This document shows, piece by piece, positions 16,728 through 25,841 of a stretch of DNA of 64,000 bases. The notes beneath the pieces were generated by a model that was not told the DNA's origin, did no database searches, and worked only from the letters and a program-made list of their open reading frames with translations. The position numbers and the translations under genes were made by a program. This DNA comes from Psychrobacter sp. M13 (GTDB lineage Bacteria; Pseudomonadota; Gammaproteobacteria; Pseudomonadales; Moraxellaceae), in assembly GCF_030718935.1 (NCBI RefSeq), contig NZ_CP132194.1:2604001-2668000 (forward strand). Reading direction: 5' to 3'. Numbering within the stretch: position 1 is the first letter of the stretch; each line of letters opens with the position of its first letter.

Positions 16728-18914
16728 ATGCAGCAATTGGGTTTTCGCTCTGTTTTTGCTAAGCTATTCGCCAGCGTAATGCTGGCGCTTATCTTATTTG
16801 CAGTGGCCATGGTGCTGCTGACTCAATTGGTTCATGACAAAGATGCGAACATCCGCTCTGAGGTGTTAGCGATGCAAATTTTGGGACAGATAGATCCTTT
16901 TTTGCAGGAGCTCAATATCTCAGTTAGTAAGGAGAATCGCCTGCAGTCGCGCTTTATGCTAGCAGTAGTCAAAAAAAGCTTCGATATCTTTGATGAGTCA
17001 TTACAAGCAAAGATGGGCTTATATGATGCTCAGGGTAACTTGCTCATGCAAACCGATAATAGCGACCTGCCGCTTGAGCTGCCTGCTACGCCGTCACTAT
17101 TATCACGTGTTTTCCCCTCTTTTGTAGATACGCCGCCCACTCAACAAGCACAAGTCTATAGCAGCACTGGCTATACCTTATTATACGAGTCACGCCTACC
17201 ACCCAAAAAACCTGTACTGTCCGCTGCCCTGAACTTATTTACTGGGACGCTGCTGCTATTACTGATTATGTCATGTGCGCTGTGGTGGATTGCGCGGTCG
17301 ATGACTTGGCGGATCAATCAGATGAGCCAGCAGATGAGCCAGCTCGGTGATGGCGACTTTAGTGTACGAGTCAACGCGCGTGGTAATGACGAGATTGCTT
17401 TACTGGCACATGGGTTTAATCAAGCTGCGCAAAAGATTGAGCACCTTATCAATGCCAATAACTTGTTACTCGCCCATGCCTCTCATGAATTGCGCACACC
17501 CATTACTCGTATTCGCTTGCAAATTGAGATGATGGATATGCTAGCGGTAGTATTACCCATTGATACTAAAGCTAAATTTGATAAACGGGCGCAGGCAATC
17601 AATCGTGATCTGTCAGGGCTTAATGACTTGGTCGAGAGCATTTTGCTGGTAAGTCGGCTAGATGCAGGTCATGTCATGCAGCAGATTGAGACCTTTGACT
17701 TATATGACTTGGTCAATCAAGAGCGTCAACACTTCTCTGAGGCAACTTTAATCGGCGAGCATATCGCTATTGAAGGCCAACCTCCTATGCTTACGCATCT
17801 GATCCGTAATCTATTAACCAACGCGATGCTACACGGCGAGCCGCCTATTACTGTGCTTCTTTATGGTGTACAGACTATCGATGAGGCCGATATTATTCCC
17901 GATTATCTACTGCAATCTTTGTTATCTAGTAGCTTGATTGACTACAACGATCCCGATCACAGTCATTATGATGAGCCATTGGGTGATATAGCATGGTCTG
18001 AAAATGGTCAACAGACGACTGGCCACGCTAAAGATGCCATAACTAAAGACGACAATAAGACTAAAGCAGATCCTAGTAGCGCGTTGCCTATTATTTATTG
18101 CAATGGTGAGACCATTAATGACGAGATACTCAATGACGATTTGATCAAAAATAGCAATAATAGATATGCTTTTGACGATAATAGCGATGACTCTGACACG
18201 TATAATAAAGCGAGCACCTTATCACTCGAACAAGCAGTAGAGCGAAAATTACCTGGTAATACAATTAGTAATAAGCATTCTACTGATGAGTTCTTTGATA
18301 AAAACCATAGTCCCAAAAACAATATTCCTAGAAACATTGTACCTTTACTGATCAATAATCACGATAAGGCGGCCATTAATCTAACAGATAAAATCAAAAA
18401 AGTAGTTTGGCGTTTGGTTCCTGAAACCTCACAAGTCAAAACCTCATTGCTAGCGGATAACAATGCAGTAAATGAGGATCAACCAAATAAGTCTAAGATA
18501 AATAATCAGAAGTCTAAAAAAGCCAGTAAAGAGATTGCTGATAAGACTTCTTTAACGATGCTTGAGACCACAGATGCGGAGGCATCTCCTCGTAAAGAAG
18601 GCTTATTTAAAAAACATCTCAAAAAACCTAAAATTGAAACACGACCTCTGCCCAACTATGTCGTATTAGCTGTGATAGACGAAGGCTCTGGTATACCAGA
18701 AGATAAGCGCGAAGAAATCTTTAGCCCCTTTGTACGTTTGCAACAAAAGAAAAAAGGCTCAGGGCTTGGCTTATCGCTGGTCTCGCAAATTGTCACCGCG
18801 CATCAAGGACGTATTACGACCGACACTATCAATGGCTATACTAGATTTTTATTAGTACTACCAGTAAAGCACGACCCGCATTATAACTATAATGATCATA
18901 ACAGTCATGAATAA
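16728..18914 (+). CDS. Sensor histidine kinase with a large insert in the ATPase domain
   Basis: This is the partner kinase of the preceding response regulator. The ATG at 16728 is preferred over an in-frame TTG directly before it; no strong ribosome-binding site is visible. The 728-residue protein has TM1 (about 8-30), a periplasmic domain, TM2 (about 170-190), HAMP (about 192-240), an H box HASHELRTPITR (about 250), an N box LIRNLLTNAMLHGEPP (about 360), G1 DEGSGIPED (about 650) and G2 GSGLGLSL (about 680). Some 265 residues of N/D/S/K-rich sequence lie between the N box and G1. In ordinary HATPase domains these motifs are only about 40 residues apart. The reading frame is open throughout and the catalytic motifs are intact. 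Confidence 0.86.
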   Translation: MQQLGFRSVFAKLFASVMLALILFAVAMVLLTQLVHDKDANIRSEVLAMQILGQIDPFLQELNISVSKENRLQSRFMLAVVKKSFDIFDESLQAKMGLYDAQGNLLMQTDNSDLPLELPATPSLLSRVFPSFVDTPPTQQAQVYSSTGYTLLYESRLPPKKPVLSAALNLFTGTLLLLLIMSCALWWIARSMTWRINQMSQQMSQLGDGDFSVRVNARGNDEIALLAHGFNQAAQKIEHLINANNLLLAHASHELRTPITRIRLQIEMMDMLAVVLPIDTKAKFDKRAQAINRDLSGLNDLVESILLVSRLDAGHVMQQIETFDLYDLVNQERQHFSEATLIGEHIAIEGQPPMLTHLIRNLLTNAMLHGEPPITVLLYGVQTIDEADIIPDYLLQSLLSSSLIDYNDPDHSHYDEPLGDIAWSENGQQTTGHAKDAITKDDNKTKADPSSALPIIYCNGETINDEILNDDLIKNSNNRYAFDDNSDDSDTYNKASTLSLEQAVERKLPGNTISNKHSTDEFFDKNHSPKNNIPRNIVPLLINNHDKAAINLTDKIKKVVWRLVPETSQVKTSLLADNNAVNEDQPNKSKINNQKSKKASKEIADKTSLTMLETTDAEASPRKEGLFKKHLKKPKIETRPLPNYVVLAVIDEGSGIPEDKREEIFSPFVRLQQKKKGSGLGLSLVSQIVTAHQGRITTDTINGYTRFLLVLPVKHDPHYNYNDHNSHE

Positions 18915-19160
18915 TCATTATAGCCATGACTAAAAAGACTAGAGCCTACCCTATTCTCTCACTTCTCAATAGTGTATTAGCTCTCGCTTAATCACTAATA
19001 TCCTACCTCTATATCCTTAGTCACTAACCTCATAACTAAATCTGTCAATAATATGCTATATTGACGCCCCTATTTTGTTATCACCTTTCAAAGCTTGTTT
19101 AATCCTTCAAAAATAAGCACTGCTGATAACCAAAAAAACTTATCTAATCTTGAGTTTTCT

Positions 19161-19931
19161 ATGAGCGAGATGATCGTCCTAAATGATGTAACCAAAAGCT
19201 TTATGAGTGATCGCTCTATAAAGGGTGCCGATGGTAAAACGTTGCAATTTGTAGCGGTTGAGCCGACCTCATTGTCTGTACAGCAAGGCGAGATATTCGG
19301 CTTGATGGGTTATTCAGGGGCAGGCAAGTCAACTTTGCTACGCCTGATAAATATGCTTGAGCGCCCTGATAGCGGTCAAGTCATTATTGATGGTGTGGAC
19401 TTGACTCAGTTATCCGCCAGCGACTTACGCATTGCCCGACATAATATAGGTATGATTTTCCAGCAGTTTAATTTGATGGCTAATCGTACGGTTTACGATA
19501 ATGTTGCCTTTAATCTAACCGTCTCAGGGTACGCGAGTCGCGATATAAACAAGCGGGTAATGGCGTGCCTAGACATTGTCGATCTTACGGATAAAGCGGA
19601 TCAATACCCTGCTCAGTTATCGGGTGGGCAAAAGCAGCGCGTTGGGATTGCTCGGGCTATTGCGCCTAGTCCTAAAGTGTTGCTAGCCGATGAGCCAACT
19701 AGTGCGCTCGATCCTGCTACGACGCGTAGCTTGCTCACCTGCCTGCGTGATATCAATGAGCAATTAGGCGTGACCATCGTCATCGTCACCCATGAGATGA
19801 GCGTTATTCGCCGTCTCTGCCATCGCGCCGCCTTGCTACATCAAGGACATCTGCTTGAGGTTGCGGATGTTAGCGATGGCCTGATTCAAGCGACTACTTT
19901 AATCGGCAAAGGCTTAGTACAAGAAGACTAG
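19161..19931 (+). CDS. metN: Methionine ABC transporter ATP-binding protein, short form
   Basis: This is the ATPase of the MetNIQ methionine importer. It has Walker A GYSGAGKST, a Q loop (FQQFN), signature LSGGQ, Walker B VLLADEPTSALD and switch histidine VTHEM. The likely start is the ATG at 19161 (256 residues). A TTG at 19095 would add 22 residues of non-family sequence. E. coli MetN has about 343 residues and ends in a regulatory NIL/ACT-like domain that binds methionine. Here the protein ends shortly after the ABC domain, so that feedback domain is missing. metI follows after 15 bases. Confidence 0.87.
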   Translation: MSEMIVLNDVTKSFMSDRSIKGADGKTLQFVAVEPTSLSVQQGEIFGLMGYSGAGKSTLLRLINMLERPDSGQVIIDGVDLTQLSASDLRIARHNIGMIFQQFNLMANRTVYDNVAFNLTVSGYASRDINKRVMACLDIVDLTDKADQYPAQLSGGQKQRVGIARAIAPSPKVLLADEPTSALDPATTRSLLTCLRDINEQLGVTIVIVTHEMSVIRRLCHRAALLHQGHLLEVADVSDGLIQATTLIGKGLVQED

Positions 19932-19946
19932 CCAAAAGAGATCATT

Positions 19947-20633
19947 ATGTTAACTGGCACTGAATTATCCGTCTCAATTGATAAACTACTGACCCTACGT
20001 AAAGAAATTTGGCAGGCGACCCTCGATACTTTTATTATGCTAGGTATCTCAACGACTGCAGCGATTATTATTGGTGGAATATTTGGAATATTTTTATTCT
20101 TATCAAGTGATCGACAGTTCTTACAGAACAAAGCGCTATATGGAATATTAGGTAGTATTACCAACTTTATGCGCGCCTTTCCGTTCGTGATTTTGATGAT
20201 TGCAATGAGCCCTTTTACCAAAGCTATCGTCGGCACAGGCATTGGACCTATTGCCGCCTCTTTAGTGCTGGCTATTGCAGGTTCGTTTTATTTTGCACGA
20301 CTGGTTGAACAAAACCTGCGTGAAGTGCCGCGGGGTATCATTGAAGCCACCGAATCTATGGGAGCACGTCCCTTTACTATTATCAAAGTACTGCTCAATG
20401 AGGCGCGCTCAGGACTGATATTGTCCGTCACGATCCTGTGTATTAGTTTGCTGTCTTACTCGGCAGCGGCAGGTATGATTGGTGGTGGCGGTCTTGGTGA
20501 TTTAGCGATTCGTTATGGTTACTATCGTTATCAAACTGAGGTTATGGTGTTCATCGTCATTATGCTATCGATTATGGTGATCTCAATTCAGGCTTTTGGT
20601 AATTGGCTAGCCACTCGCTTAGATAAGCGCTAG
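19947..20633 (+). CDS. metI: Methionine ABC transporter permease MetI
   Basis: This is the inner-membrane permease of the methionine importer, 228 residues with about five transmembrane helices. It carries the permease EAA-loop signature (ATESMGARPFTIIKVLLNEA, about 130-150) that contacts MetN, and the family stretch MIGGGGLGDLAIRYGY. The length matches MetI (about 217). It is in an operon with metN upstream; metQ follows 186 bases downstream. Confidence 0.92.
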   Translation: MLTGTELSVSIDKLLTLRKEIWQATLDTFIMLGISTTAAIIIGGIFGIFLFLSSDRQFLQNKALYGILGSITNFMRAFPFVILMIAMSPFTKAIVGTGIGPIAASLVLAIAGSFYFARLVEQNLREVPRGIIEATESMGARPFTIIKVLLNEARSGLILSVTILCISLLSYSAAAGMIGGGGLGDLAIRYGYYRYQTEVMVFIVIMLSIMVISIQAFGNWLATRLDKR

Positions 20634-20819
20634 GCCACGCCCAAAGCGTAGAATTTAGTTATCATAAGTGAAACCCTTGACTTTAGCGCGTCCTAAGTTT
20701 AGTTTTATCATCATTTGCCCAGTGGTGCCGAATTAAAAGCCGTCATCTTAATTTGTTCATCTTTTAATACCAGCCTTTTATATTATTAGCTATTTACCAC
20801 TTATCCTTGAGGAAAAACC

Positions 20820-21791
20820 ATGAAATTAACAGATATCAGTCGTCAATTAGCAACCGCATTAGCGACTGTTGGCGTATCAGGTCTCGTGCTCGTTGGCTGT
20901 AATAATTCATCAGCACCAGAAGCCACTAAAGAGGCAGTAACCGAAGGTGAAACTGCCGTAGCCGCTCCTAGTGATATCGATCCTGACCATACCAAGATCG
21001 TCATCGGTACGACCGAAGGCGACTTTGCTGATATGGTCCGTAATCAAGTCAAAGGCTCGCTAGAAGCGCAAGGCTACGAAGTTGAGTTGATCACTTTTAC
21101 CGATTATGTGCGTCCAAACTTAGCTTTGGCTGATGGCGACCTAGATATTAATATCTTCCAACACAAGCCTTATCTCGATAACTTTAAAGCCGAAAATAAT
21201 CTTGATTTGATTGAGCTATTTCAAGTTCCTACCGCGCCATTAGGTATTTATTCTGGCAAAAAAACTAACATCGAAGAAGCCTATAAAGGCATGAGCGTCT
21301 CAGCGCCGAACGATCCTAGTAACTTTGCTCGCGCGTTAGTAATGATGAGCGATCTTGGTTGGATTACGTTAAAAGACGATATCGACCCGCTGACTGCAGC
21401 AAAGTCTGATATTGCTGATAATAGTAAATACGATATCAAAATCGTTGAATTAGAAGCCGCCCAATTACCACGCGCTCGTGACGAAGTTGACTTTGCGGTT
21501 ATTAATGGTAATTATGCGACTGACGCTGGCATCGAATTGACGAGCGCTCTGTTCCAAGAGCCTAGCTTCAATTATGTCAATTGGTCAGCGATTAAATCTG
21601 CTGATGCTAATAAAAAATGGGTCAAAGACATCACTAACGCTTATAACTCAGATGAGTTCAAAAAGTATGCGAACGACACTTTCCCAGGCTATAAATATCC
21701 AAAGATTTGGAATCCAGAAGATTATGCCGCAAAAGTTAGCGCTACTGCAGGTACGGCTACTGCTACTGGCGAAGTCGCTGCTGCTGAATAG
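20820..21791 (+). CDS. metQ: MetQ/NlpA-family methionine-binding lipoprotein
   Basis: This is the substrate-binding lipoprotein of MetNI. In 323 residues a signal peptide ends in the lipobox LVGC (Cys27), and the NlpA fold follows (TEGDFADMVRN, then NIFQHKPYLDNF, and FAVINGNYATDAG). An Ala/Thr-rich tail makes it longer than usual (about 270). A GAGGAAA ribosome-binding site precedes the ATG. The 186-base spacer after metI may hold a promoter or an mRNA stability element that allows higher expression of the binding protein. Confidence 0.92.
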   Translation: MKLTDISRQLATALATVGVSGLVLVGCNNSSAPEATKEAVTEGETAVAAPSDIDPDHTKIVIGTTEGDFADMVRNQVKGSLEAQGYEVELITFTDYVRPNLALADGDLDINIFQHKPYLDNFKAENNLDLIELFQVPTAPLGIYSGKKTNIEEAYKGMSVSAPNDPSNFARALVMMSDLGWITLKDDIDPLTAAKSDIADNSKYDIKIVELEAAQLPRARDEVDFAVINGNYATDAGIELTSALFQEPSFNYVNWSAIKSADANKKWVKDITNAYNSDEFKKYANDTFPGYKYPKIWNPEDYAAKVSATAGTATATGEVAAAE

Positions 21792-21822
21792 CTAGCTTGT
21801 CAGAGCTCTAAACAGTAGATAT

Positions 21823-21860
21823 AAAAACGCCCACTACCAAAAGGTACTGGGCGTTTTTTA
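21823..21860 (+). terminator. Terminator after metQ
   Basis: The stem AAAAACGCCCA-TACC pairs with GGTA-TGGGCGTTTTT around 21823-21838 and 21843-21859, with one internal mismatch, and ends in a T run. It closes the metNIQ unit and may also serve the small minus-strand ORF that ends at 21881. Confidence 0.85.
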
Positions 21861-21880
21861 TGACTGATTTTAAAGGGTCA

Positions 21881-22015
21881 CTAAGCTTTATAATAGTAAG
21901 CTTTGACGTTACAGCCTGTGTAAGCTTTGTAGGAAACCGTCACTCGCCCTTTCACTTTAGCCTGCTTTTTTCTATAGTAGTTAGGCTCTATAGAGGTCGA
22001 GACAATAATATTCAT
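21881..22015 (-). CDS. Small basic hypothetical protein (44 residues)
   Basis: This short ORF lies in the metQ-aldo/keto reductase gap. It starts at the ATG at 22015 and ends at the TAG at 21881-21883. A strong GAGAGG ribosome-binding site sits about 7 bases upstream. The 44-residue product begins MNIIVSTSIE, is rich in Lys and Tyr (YYRKKQAKVKGR in the middle, VKAYYYKA at the end), contains one Cys and has no transmembrane segment. It runs toward the metQ terminator, which could end its transcript. I do not recognise it. The ribosome-binding site and terminator context are the support; it could still be chance. Confidence 0.5.
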   Translation of the reverse strand: MNIIVSTSIEPNYYRKKQAKVKGRVTVSYKAYTGCNVKAYYYKA

Positions 22016-22074
22016 GAGTAACCTCTCTTAATAAGTCCTCTATTAACAAATCACACGAATAATAAGGTCTAAAT

Positions 22075-22923
22075 ATGAGTACTAAAAACTATAATATCCG
22101 TACCGCTGGACAAGCCAATATTCCAGTACTGGGACTAGGAACTTGGCAGTCGACTGGACAAGACTGTATCGATGTCGTCAGCCAAGGTCTAAAAATGGGT
22201 TATGAACATATCGATACCGCGCAAGCTTATGGCAATGAAGTCGAGGTTGGAAAAGGTATTAAACAGTCAGGCGTGGCACGTGATAAATTCTTTTTGACGA
22301 CGAAGATTTTCCCTGATGATATGAAGTTTGAGCCAGAGAAACTGGTGGCAGCGGCTAAACGTTCTTTAGAAAATCTAGATACCGATTATGTTGACCTGCT
22401 ATTACTACACTGGCCTGATGATCGTGTGCTATTATCTGATACCATTCCAGCCTTGTGCGAGCTACAAAAGCAAGGCTTAACGCGCAATATCGGCGTTTCT
22501 AACTTTAATATTGCCAATATTATTGAAGCCAAAAAGTATGCTGACGTGCCGATTGTGGTTAACCAAGTTGAGTTTCATCCATTTATTAAGCAAGATACTT
22601 TGCAGACCTTTTTGAATAATCATCATATTTTATTAGAAGCCTACTCGCCACTGGCGCGCGGTGATGTGTTTGATAATGACATCATCAAAGACATCGCTGA
22701 CAAGCATAACGTGACGCCAGCACAGATATCATTGGCTTGGATATTATCAGACAAACACCGTATCGCTATTCCGAAGACATCTAACCCTGACCACTTACAA
22801 GGTAATTTGGATGCGACTAAAGTACAGTTGAATGCCGATGAATTAACGCAAATCAGTAAATTGGCTCGTAGCGACGGTCGTAAAATTGAACATCCAGATT
22901 ATACCCCCAAGTGGGATGACTGA
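22075..22923 (+). CDS. Aldo/keto reductase (DkgB-like)
   Basis: This is an NADPH-dependent aldo/keto reductase of 282 residues, similar to E. coli DkgB (methylglyoxal / 2,5-diketogluconate reductase B). The catalytic tetrad is visible as D47 (HIDTAQ), Y52 (AYGNE), K77 (TTKIF) and H112 (LHWP). The cofactor-binding end IPKTSNPDHLQGNL and the C-terminal PKWDD, like DkgB, are also present. It is monocistronic, between the metQ region and its own terminator. The true substrate cannot be told from the sequence. Confidence 0.88.
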   Translation: MSTKNYNIRTAGQANIPVLGLGTWQSTGQDCIDVVSQGLKMGYEHIDTAQAYGNEVEVGKGIKQSGVARDKFFLTTKIFPDDMKFEPEKLVAAAKRSLENLDTDYVDLLLLHWPDDRVLLSDTIPALCELQKQGLTRNIGVSNFNIANIIEAKKYADVPIVVNQVEFHPFIKQDTLQTFLNNHHILLEAYSPLARGDVFDNDIIKDIADKHNVTPAQISLAWILSDKHRIAIPKTSNPDHLQGNLDATKVQLNADELTQISKLARSDGRKIEHPDYTPKWDD

Positions 22924-22972
22924 TTAAGAATGAAAAGTATACAATCTAAAAGTTAAGACTATTTTTATTACT

Positions 22973-23005
22973 AAAAAATCCACTGCATCAGACAGTGGCT
23001 TTTTT
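22973..23005 (+). terminator. Terminator after the aldo/keto reductase gene
   Basis: A hairpin CCACTG (22980-22985) with CAGTGG (22993-22998) has A residues on its left and a T run on its right. Its position allows it to stop both the reductase transcript and the convergent ccmE transcript. Confidence 0.8.
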
Positions 23006-23042
23006 GCAATGAATTTTTAGATTAATTTAGCTAAAAATAATT

Positions 23043-23543
23043 CTACTGTACGAGAGTTTGAGTTTTATGCAAAGGTTCAGCAGGATTGTACTGCTCAGAA
23101 GCAGGTGCTAAGCTGCTACGATTATTCTCTTTAAGAGAGTTTGCGACCTCAGCTGGCATGTAGTTTTCGTCATGCTTAGCGAGCACTTCACCTGCTACAA
23201 AGGTCTTACCTTGCATCTTACCTGTAGCGACTACCCCTGAGTTTTCGGCAAACAAATCCGGCAATATACCTTGATAAGTCACGGGTACTGTTGATTGAAA
23301 GTCAGTAATATCAAATTCAACGCTCAGGGGATCGGTTGGCGAGCGCTGTACACTGCCTGCAACCACCATACCGCCTGCACGAATGCGCTTATCTTGAGGG
23401 GCCTGACCTTCTGAGATAGCCGTTGGGTCAAAATAATAATCCGTCTGTTGTCCAATAGCATACAGTACCAGTACCACGGCCACCGCTGCACCTGCAAGGG
23501 TAAAAAAGACCCACATAAGTTTTTTGCGACGAACTGCGTTCAT
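23043..23543 (-). CDS. ccmE: Cytochrome c maturation heme chaperone CcmE
   Basis: CcmE is the periplasmic heme chaperone that covalently binds heme before transfer to apocytochromes c. The 166-residue protein has an N-terminal membrane anchor (about 9-30), an OB-fold domain, and the heme-binding motif [10 protein letters not shown] with H124 and Y128. The C-terminal tail is flexible. GAGGGAG precedes the ATG. It is the last gene of the ccmA-E set here, 234 bases after ccmD. ccmF, ccmG and ccmH do not follow and must lie elsewhere. Confidence 0.94.
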   Translation of the reverse strand: MNAVRRKKLMWVFFTLAGAAVAVVLVLYAIGQQTDYYFDPTAISEGQAPQDKRIRAGGMVVAGSVQRSPTDPLSVEFDITDFQSTVPVTYQGILPDLFAENSGVVATGKMQGKTFVAGEVLAKHDENYMPAEVANSLKENNRSSLAPASEQYNPAEPLHKTQTLVQ

Positions 23544-23777
23544 ACGACTCCCTCATAATATGCTTTTAATATCGGCTCTACAGATTCAAAATAGAGACTG
23601 ATTCAGCCTGACTCTATGCAAATCATAGCTCTTAGCTATGCAGATAAAGACCTTATATAGGCTATATGGTAGCGATTTGGGTGTAAATCAATAGGTGATG
23701 ATAGCAAGTCAACTACAGAAAATTGCCAGCAACTATGCTGTTAAATCTCAGTATTTGGAGCATTGGTGTTTAGAATC

Positions 23778-23987
23778 TCAAGGTCTAGACGCCTCACTAG
23801 TAGCGTTACGCTGTGCTTGTCTTGCCTGCTGAATAGTAAGCTGCTTGACCAGTGCCTGGCGTTGGCGACGGCTATAGATCACCAGTATTAACATCATAAC
23901 GATGGTAATAGCCCAACAAGACCAAACAAAGACACCATGCTCGCCCATAGCGATAAACTCAGACAAGCTATAAAAATAAGGCTGCAT
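23778..23987 (-). CDS. ccmD: Cytochrome c maturation protein CcmD
   Basis: CcmD is a small membrane protein that stabilises the CcmC-CcmE complex and helps release holo-CcmE. The 69-residue protein has one transmembrane helix (about 20-39), preceded by the family-like SEFIAMGEHGVFVW segment and followed by a basic, Gln/Arg-rich cytoplasmic tail. GGAGAG lies upstream of the ATG. It is located between ccmC and ccmE. Confidence 0.87.
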   Translation of the reverse strand: MQPYFYSLSEFIAMGEHGVFVWSCWAITIVMMLILVIYSRRQRQALVKQLTIQQARQAQRNATSEASRP

Positions 23988-24033
23988 TAGACTCTCCAGC
24001 TAGTCAATTTTGCTATAAATTTTAGAACAACGG

Positions 24034-24834
24034 CTACTTATTTTGATTACGAATGTACTCTTTTACCCAAGCTTTGCCTTGATCGCGATATAAAATCAAA
24101 GTATTGGTCCGATAAATCGCTAGCGTTGCAACCAATAAATAAGTACCAATAACCATAAACAGTAATGGCATCCACATATCGGCAGACATCTTAGGCGCTT
24201 CGGTCAGGGTAAAAGTCGCGCCTTGATGCAAAGTGTTCCACCATTCAACAGAATATTTAATAATAGGCAAATTAACTGCACCAACGATAGACAAAATAGC
24301 AGCGGCTTTACCACGATTGGCAGTATGTTCAAAAGCAGCAAATAGAGCCATTACTCCAGCGTATAAAAATGCCAGAATCAACATCGATGTGAGACGCGCA
24401 TCCCACACCCAATAAGTACCCCAAGTAGGTTTGGCCCAAATAGAGCCCGTCAACAAGCTGATTACACACAGCAAAAACCCTATCGGTGCTATTGCCTGCG
24501 CGACTAAATTAGCAGTTTTTATTTTCCATACTAGGTAGATAACCCCAAGTATCGCAAGCGCAAAATAAATCGATATAGCAATACTAGCAGCAGGTACATG
24601 GATGAATATAATACGATAGCTATTGCCTTGCAAATAGTCAGGCGGCGCAAATGCTAAGCCCCAAATACTACCTATCATTAAAAAAATAGTAGCTAAGATA
24701 GCAAGCCATTTTACCCAAGGCGCAAATAGGCGAAAAAATTGCTTAGTGCCCACAGTGGTCAAAAAGCCTTGCCAAATGCGCTGGCGCATTGAACCATTTG
24801 GACTGGGAGTTGAGCTATTATTCAGATTGGGCAT
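24034..24834 (-). CDS. ccmC: Heme handling protein CcmC
   Basis: CcmC attaches heme to CcmE at the periplasmic face. In 266 residues there are six predicted helices, the tryptophan-rich motif WGTYWVWD (138-145), and likely axial histidines H79 and H203, in the same arrangement as E. coli CcmC. A hydrophilic N-terminal extension of about 40 residues precedes TM1. ccmD follows on the same strand. ccmB is 233 bases upstream, an unusually long spacer. Confidence 0.94.
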   Translation of the reverse strand: MPNLNNSSTPSPNGSMRQRIWQGFLTTVGTKQFFRLFAPWVKWLAILATIFLMIGSIWGLAFAPPDYLQGNSYRIIFIHVPAASIAISIYFALAILGVIYLVWKIKTANLVAQAIAPIGFLLCVISLLTGSIWAKPTWGTYWVWDARLTSMLILAFLYAGVMALFAAFEHTANRGKAAAILSIVGAVNLPIIKYSVEWWNTLHQGATFTLTEAPKMSADMWMPLLFMVIGTYLLVATLAIYRTNTLILYRDQGKAWVKEYIRNQNK

Positions 24835-25067
24835 GGGATAGACCTATTGCACAGCGTATGGTTTGAGTGGATATAACCAGTGGGCATTGACCCTACTCAT
24901 CATACATCTCCATAACCTGCTGACATTAAATACTGACAAAATAGATAACGAGTTATTCAATAATTCATTATAGCAAAACTGGCGCTTTTCAGCATGAAGT
25001 AAATAGTCCAGCTAAAAACCTTTGAGTCTGCAAAATCTATATTAATTTGAACATCATTACACCCGCC

Positions 25068-25769
25068 CTAATTAAGCCACGACATCTTTAGAGTCACCGA
25101 GATGACCCAGGGCATAATCACGACTGACATTATGCTACCTGCTAGCAATAACGCTAAAATAGGCAAGCCATTCATGCCTGTAGCAAATAAATCAACCGCA
25201 CCTGTAGCAAAGATAAGTACCGGCAGCTGCATCGGTAAGGCAATCAATGGCACTAATACTGCACCGTTTTTCAGTGATAAGGTTAAGCTACTAGCGACCG
25301 CTGAGAGCATAAGCAGCATAGGACTACCTACGATAATAGATAACATCAAGATACCAGCTTCAAACCAGCTAAGCTGAAATAAAGGCACCGCGAGTAAGCT
25401 CAACAACGCCACAATACCGCTGCTAAATAGCCAGTGAATCGCCAAGCGAATCAACACCCAAAGCGGTAAGGAGGCCTGAGAAACTACCAACTGCGCCAAA
25501 GTACCATTATCAAGCGCGGGCTTAAATAAGCTATCGACGCCCATCACTAGCGATAATAAAGCCGCGATCCAAACCGCTGACACGGCAAGGCGCTGTAATA
25601 GCTCAGGCTCACTACCAACGGCTAATGGAAACAGGGTTACGATAACCAAAAACAATATCAAGGGGTAAAGCCACTGCACGGCTCCTTGCTGCTTAACTTG
25701 CCATTCGCGCCGCCACAGCTGCATAAAAAGAATACTACGCGGCTCTGACATTATTGGGCTCTCTGTCAT
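25068..25769 (-). CDS. ccmB: Heme exporter permease CcmB
   Basis: CcmB is the membrane subunit that works with the ATPase CcmA, together needed to release holo-CcmE from CcmC. The 233-residue protein has six hydrophobic segments and the family-like WIAALLSLVMGVDSLFKPALDNG region (about 72-94). AAAGGA lies five bases before the ATG at 25769. It follows ccmA after 72 bases. Confidence 0.92.
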   Translation of the reverse strand: MTESPIMSEPRSILFMQLWRREWQVKQQGAVQWLYPLILFLVIVTLFPLAVGSEPELLQRLAVSAVWIAALLSLVMGVDSLFKPALDNGTLAQLVVSQASLPLWVLIRLAIHWLFSSGIVALLSLLAVPLFQLSWFEAGILMLSIIVGSPMLLMLSAVASSLTLSLKNGAVLVPLIALPMQLPVLIFATGAVDLFATGMNGLPILALLLAGSIMSVVIMPWVISVTLKMSWLN

Positions 25770-25841
25770 TATTTATCCTTTGTACCGCAATTTTTGTATT
25801 TTATGACTTTATCTTCTACAACTTTATTTTTTGTGTGCAGC

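Noticed and set aside
18095..18355. 86-codon minus-strand frame inside the kinase insert
   Set aside because: It looks like a shadow of AT-rich low-complexity coding sequence; the kinase frame is continuous there.
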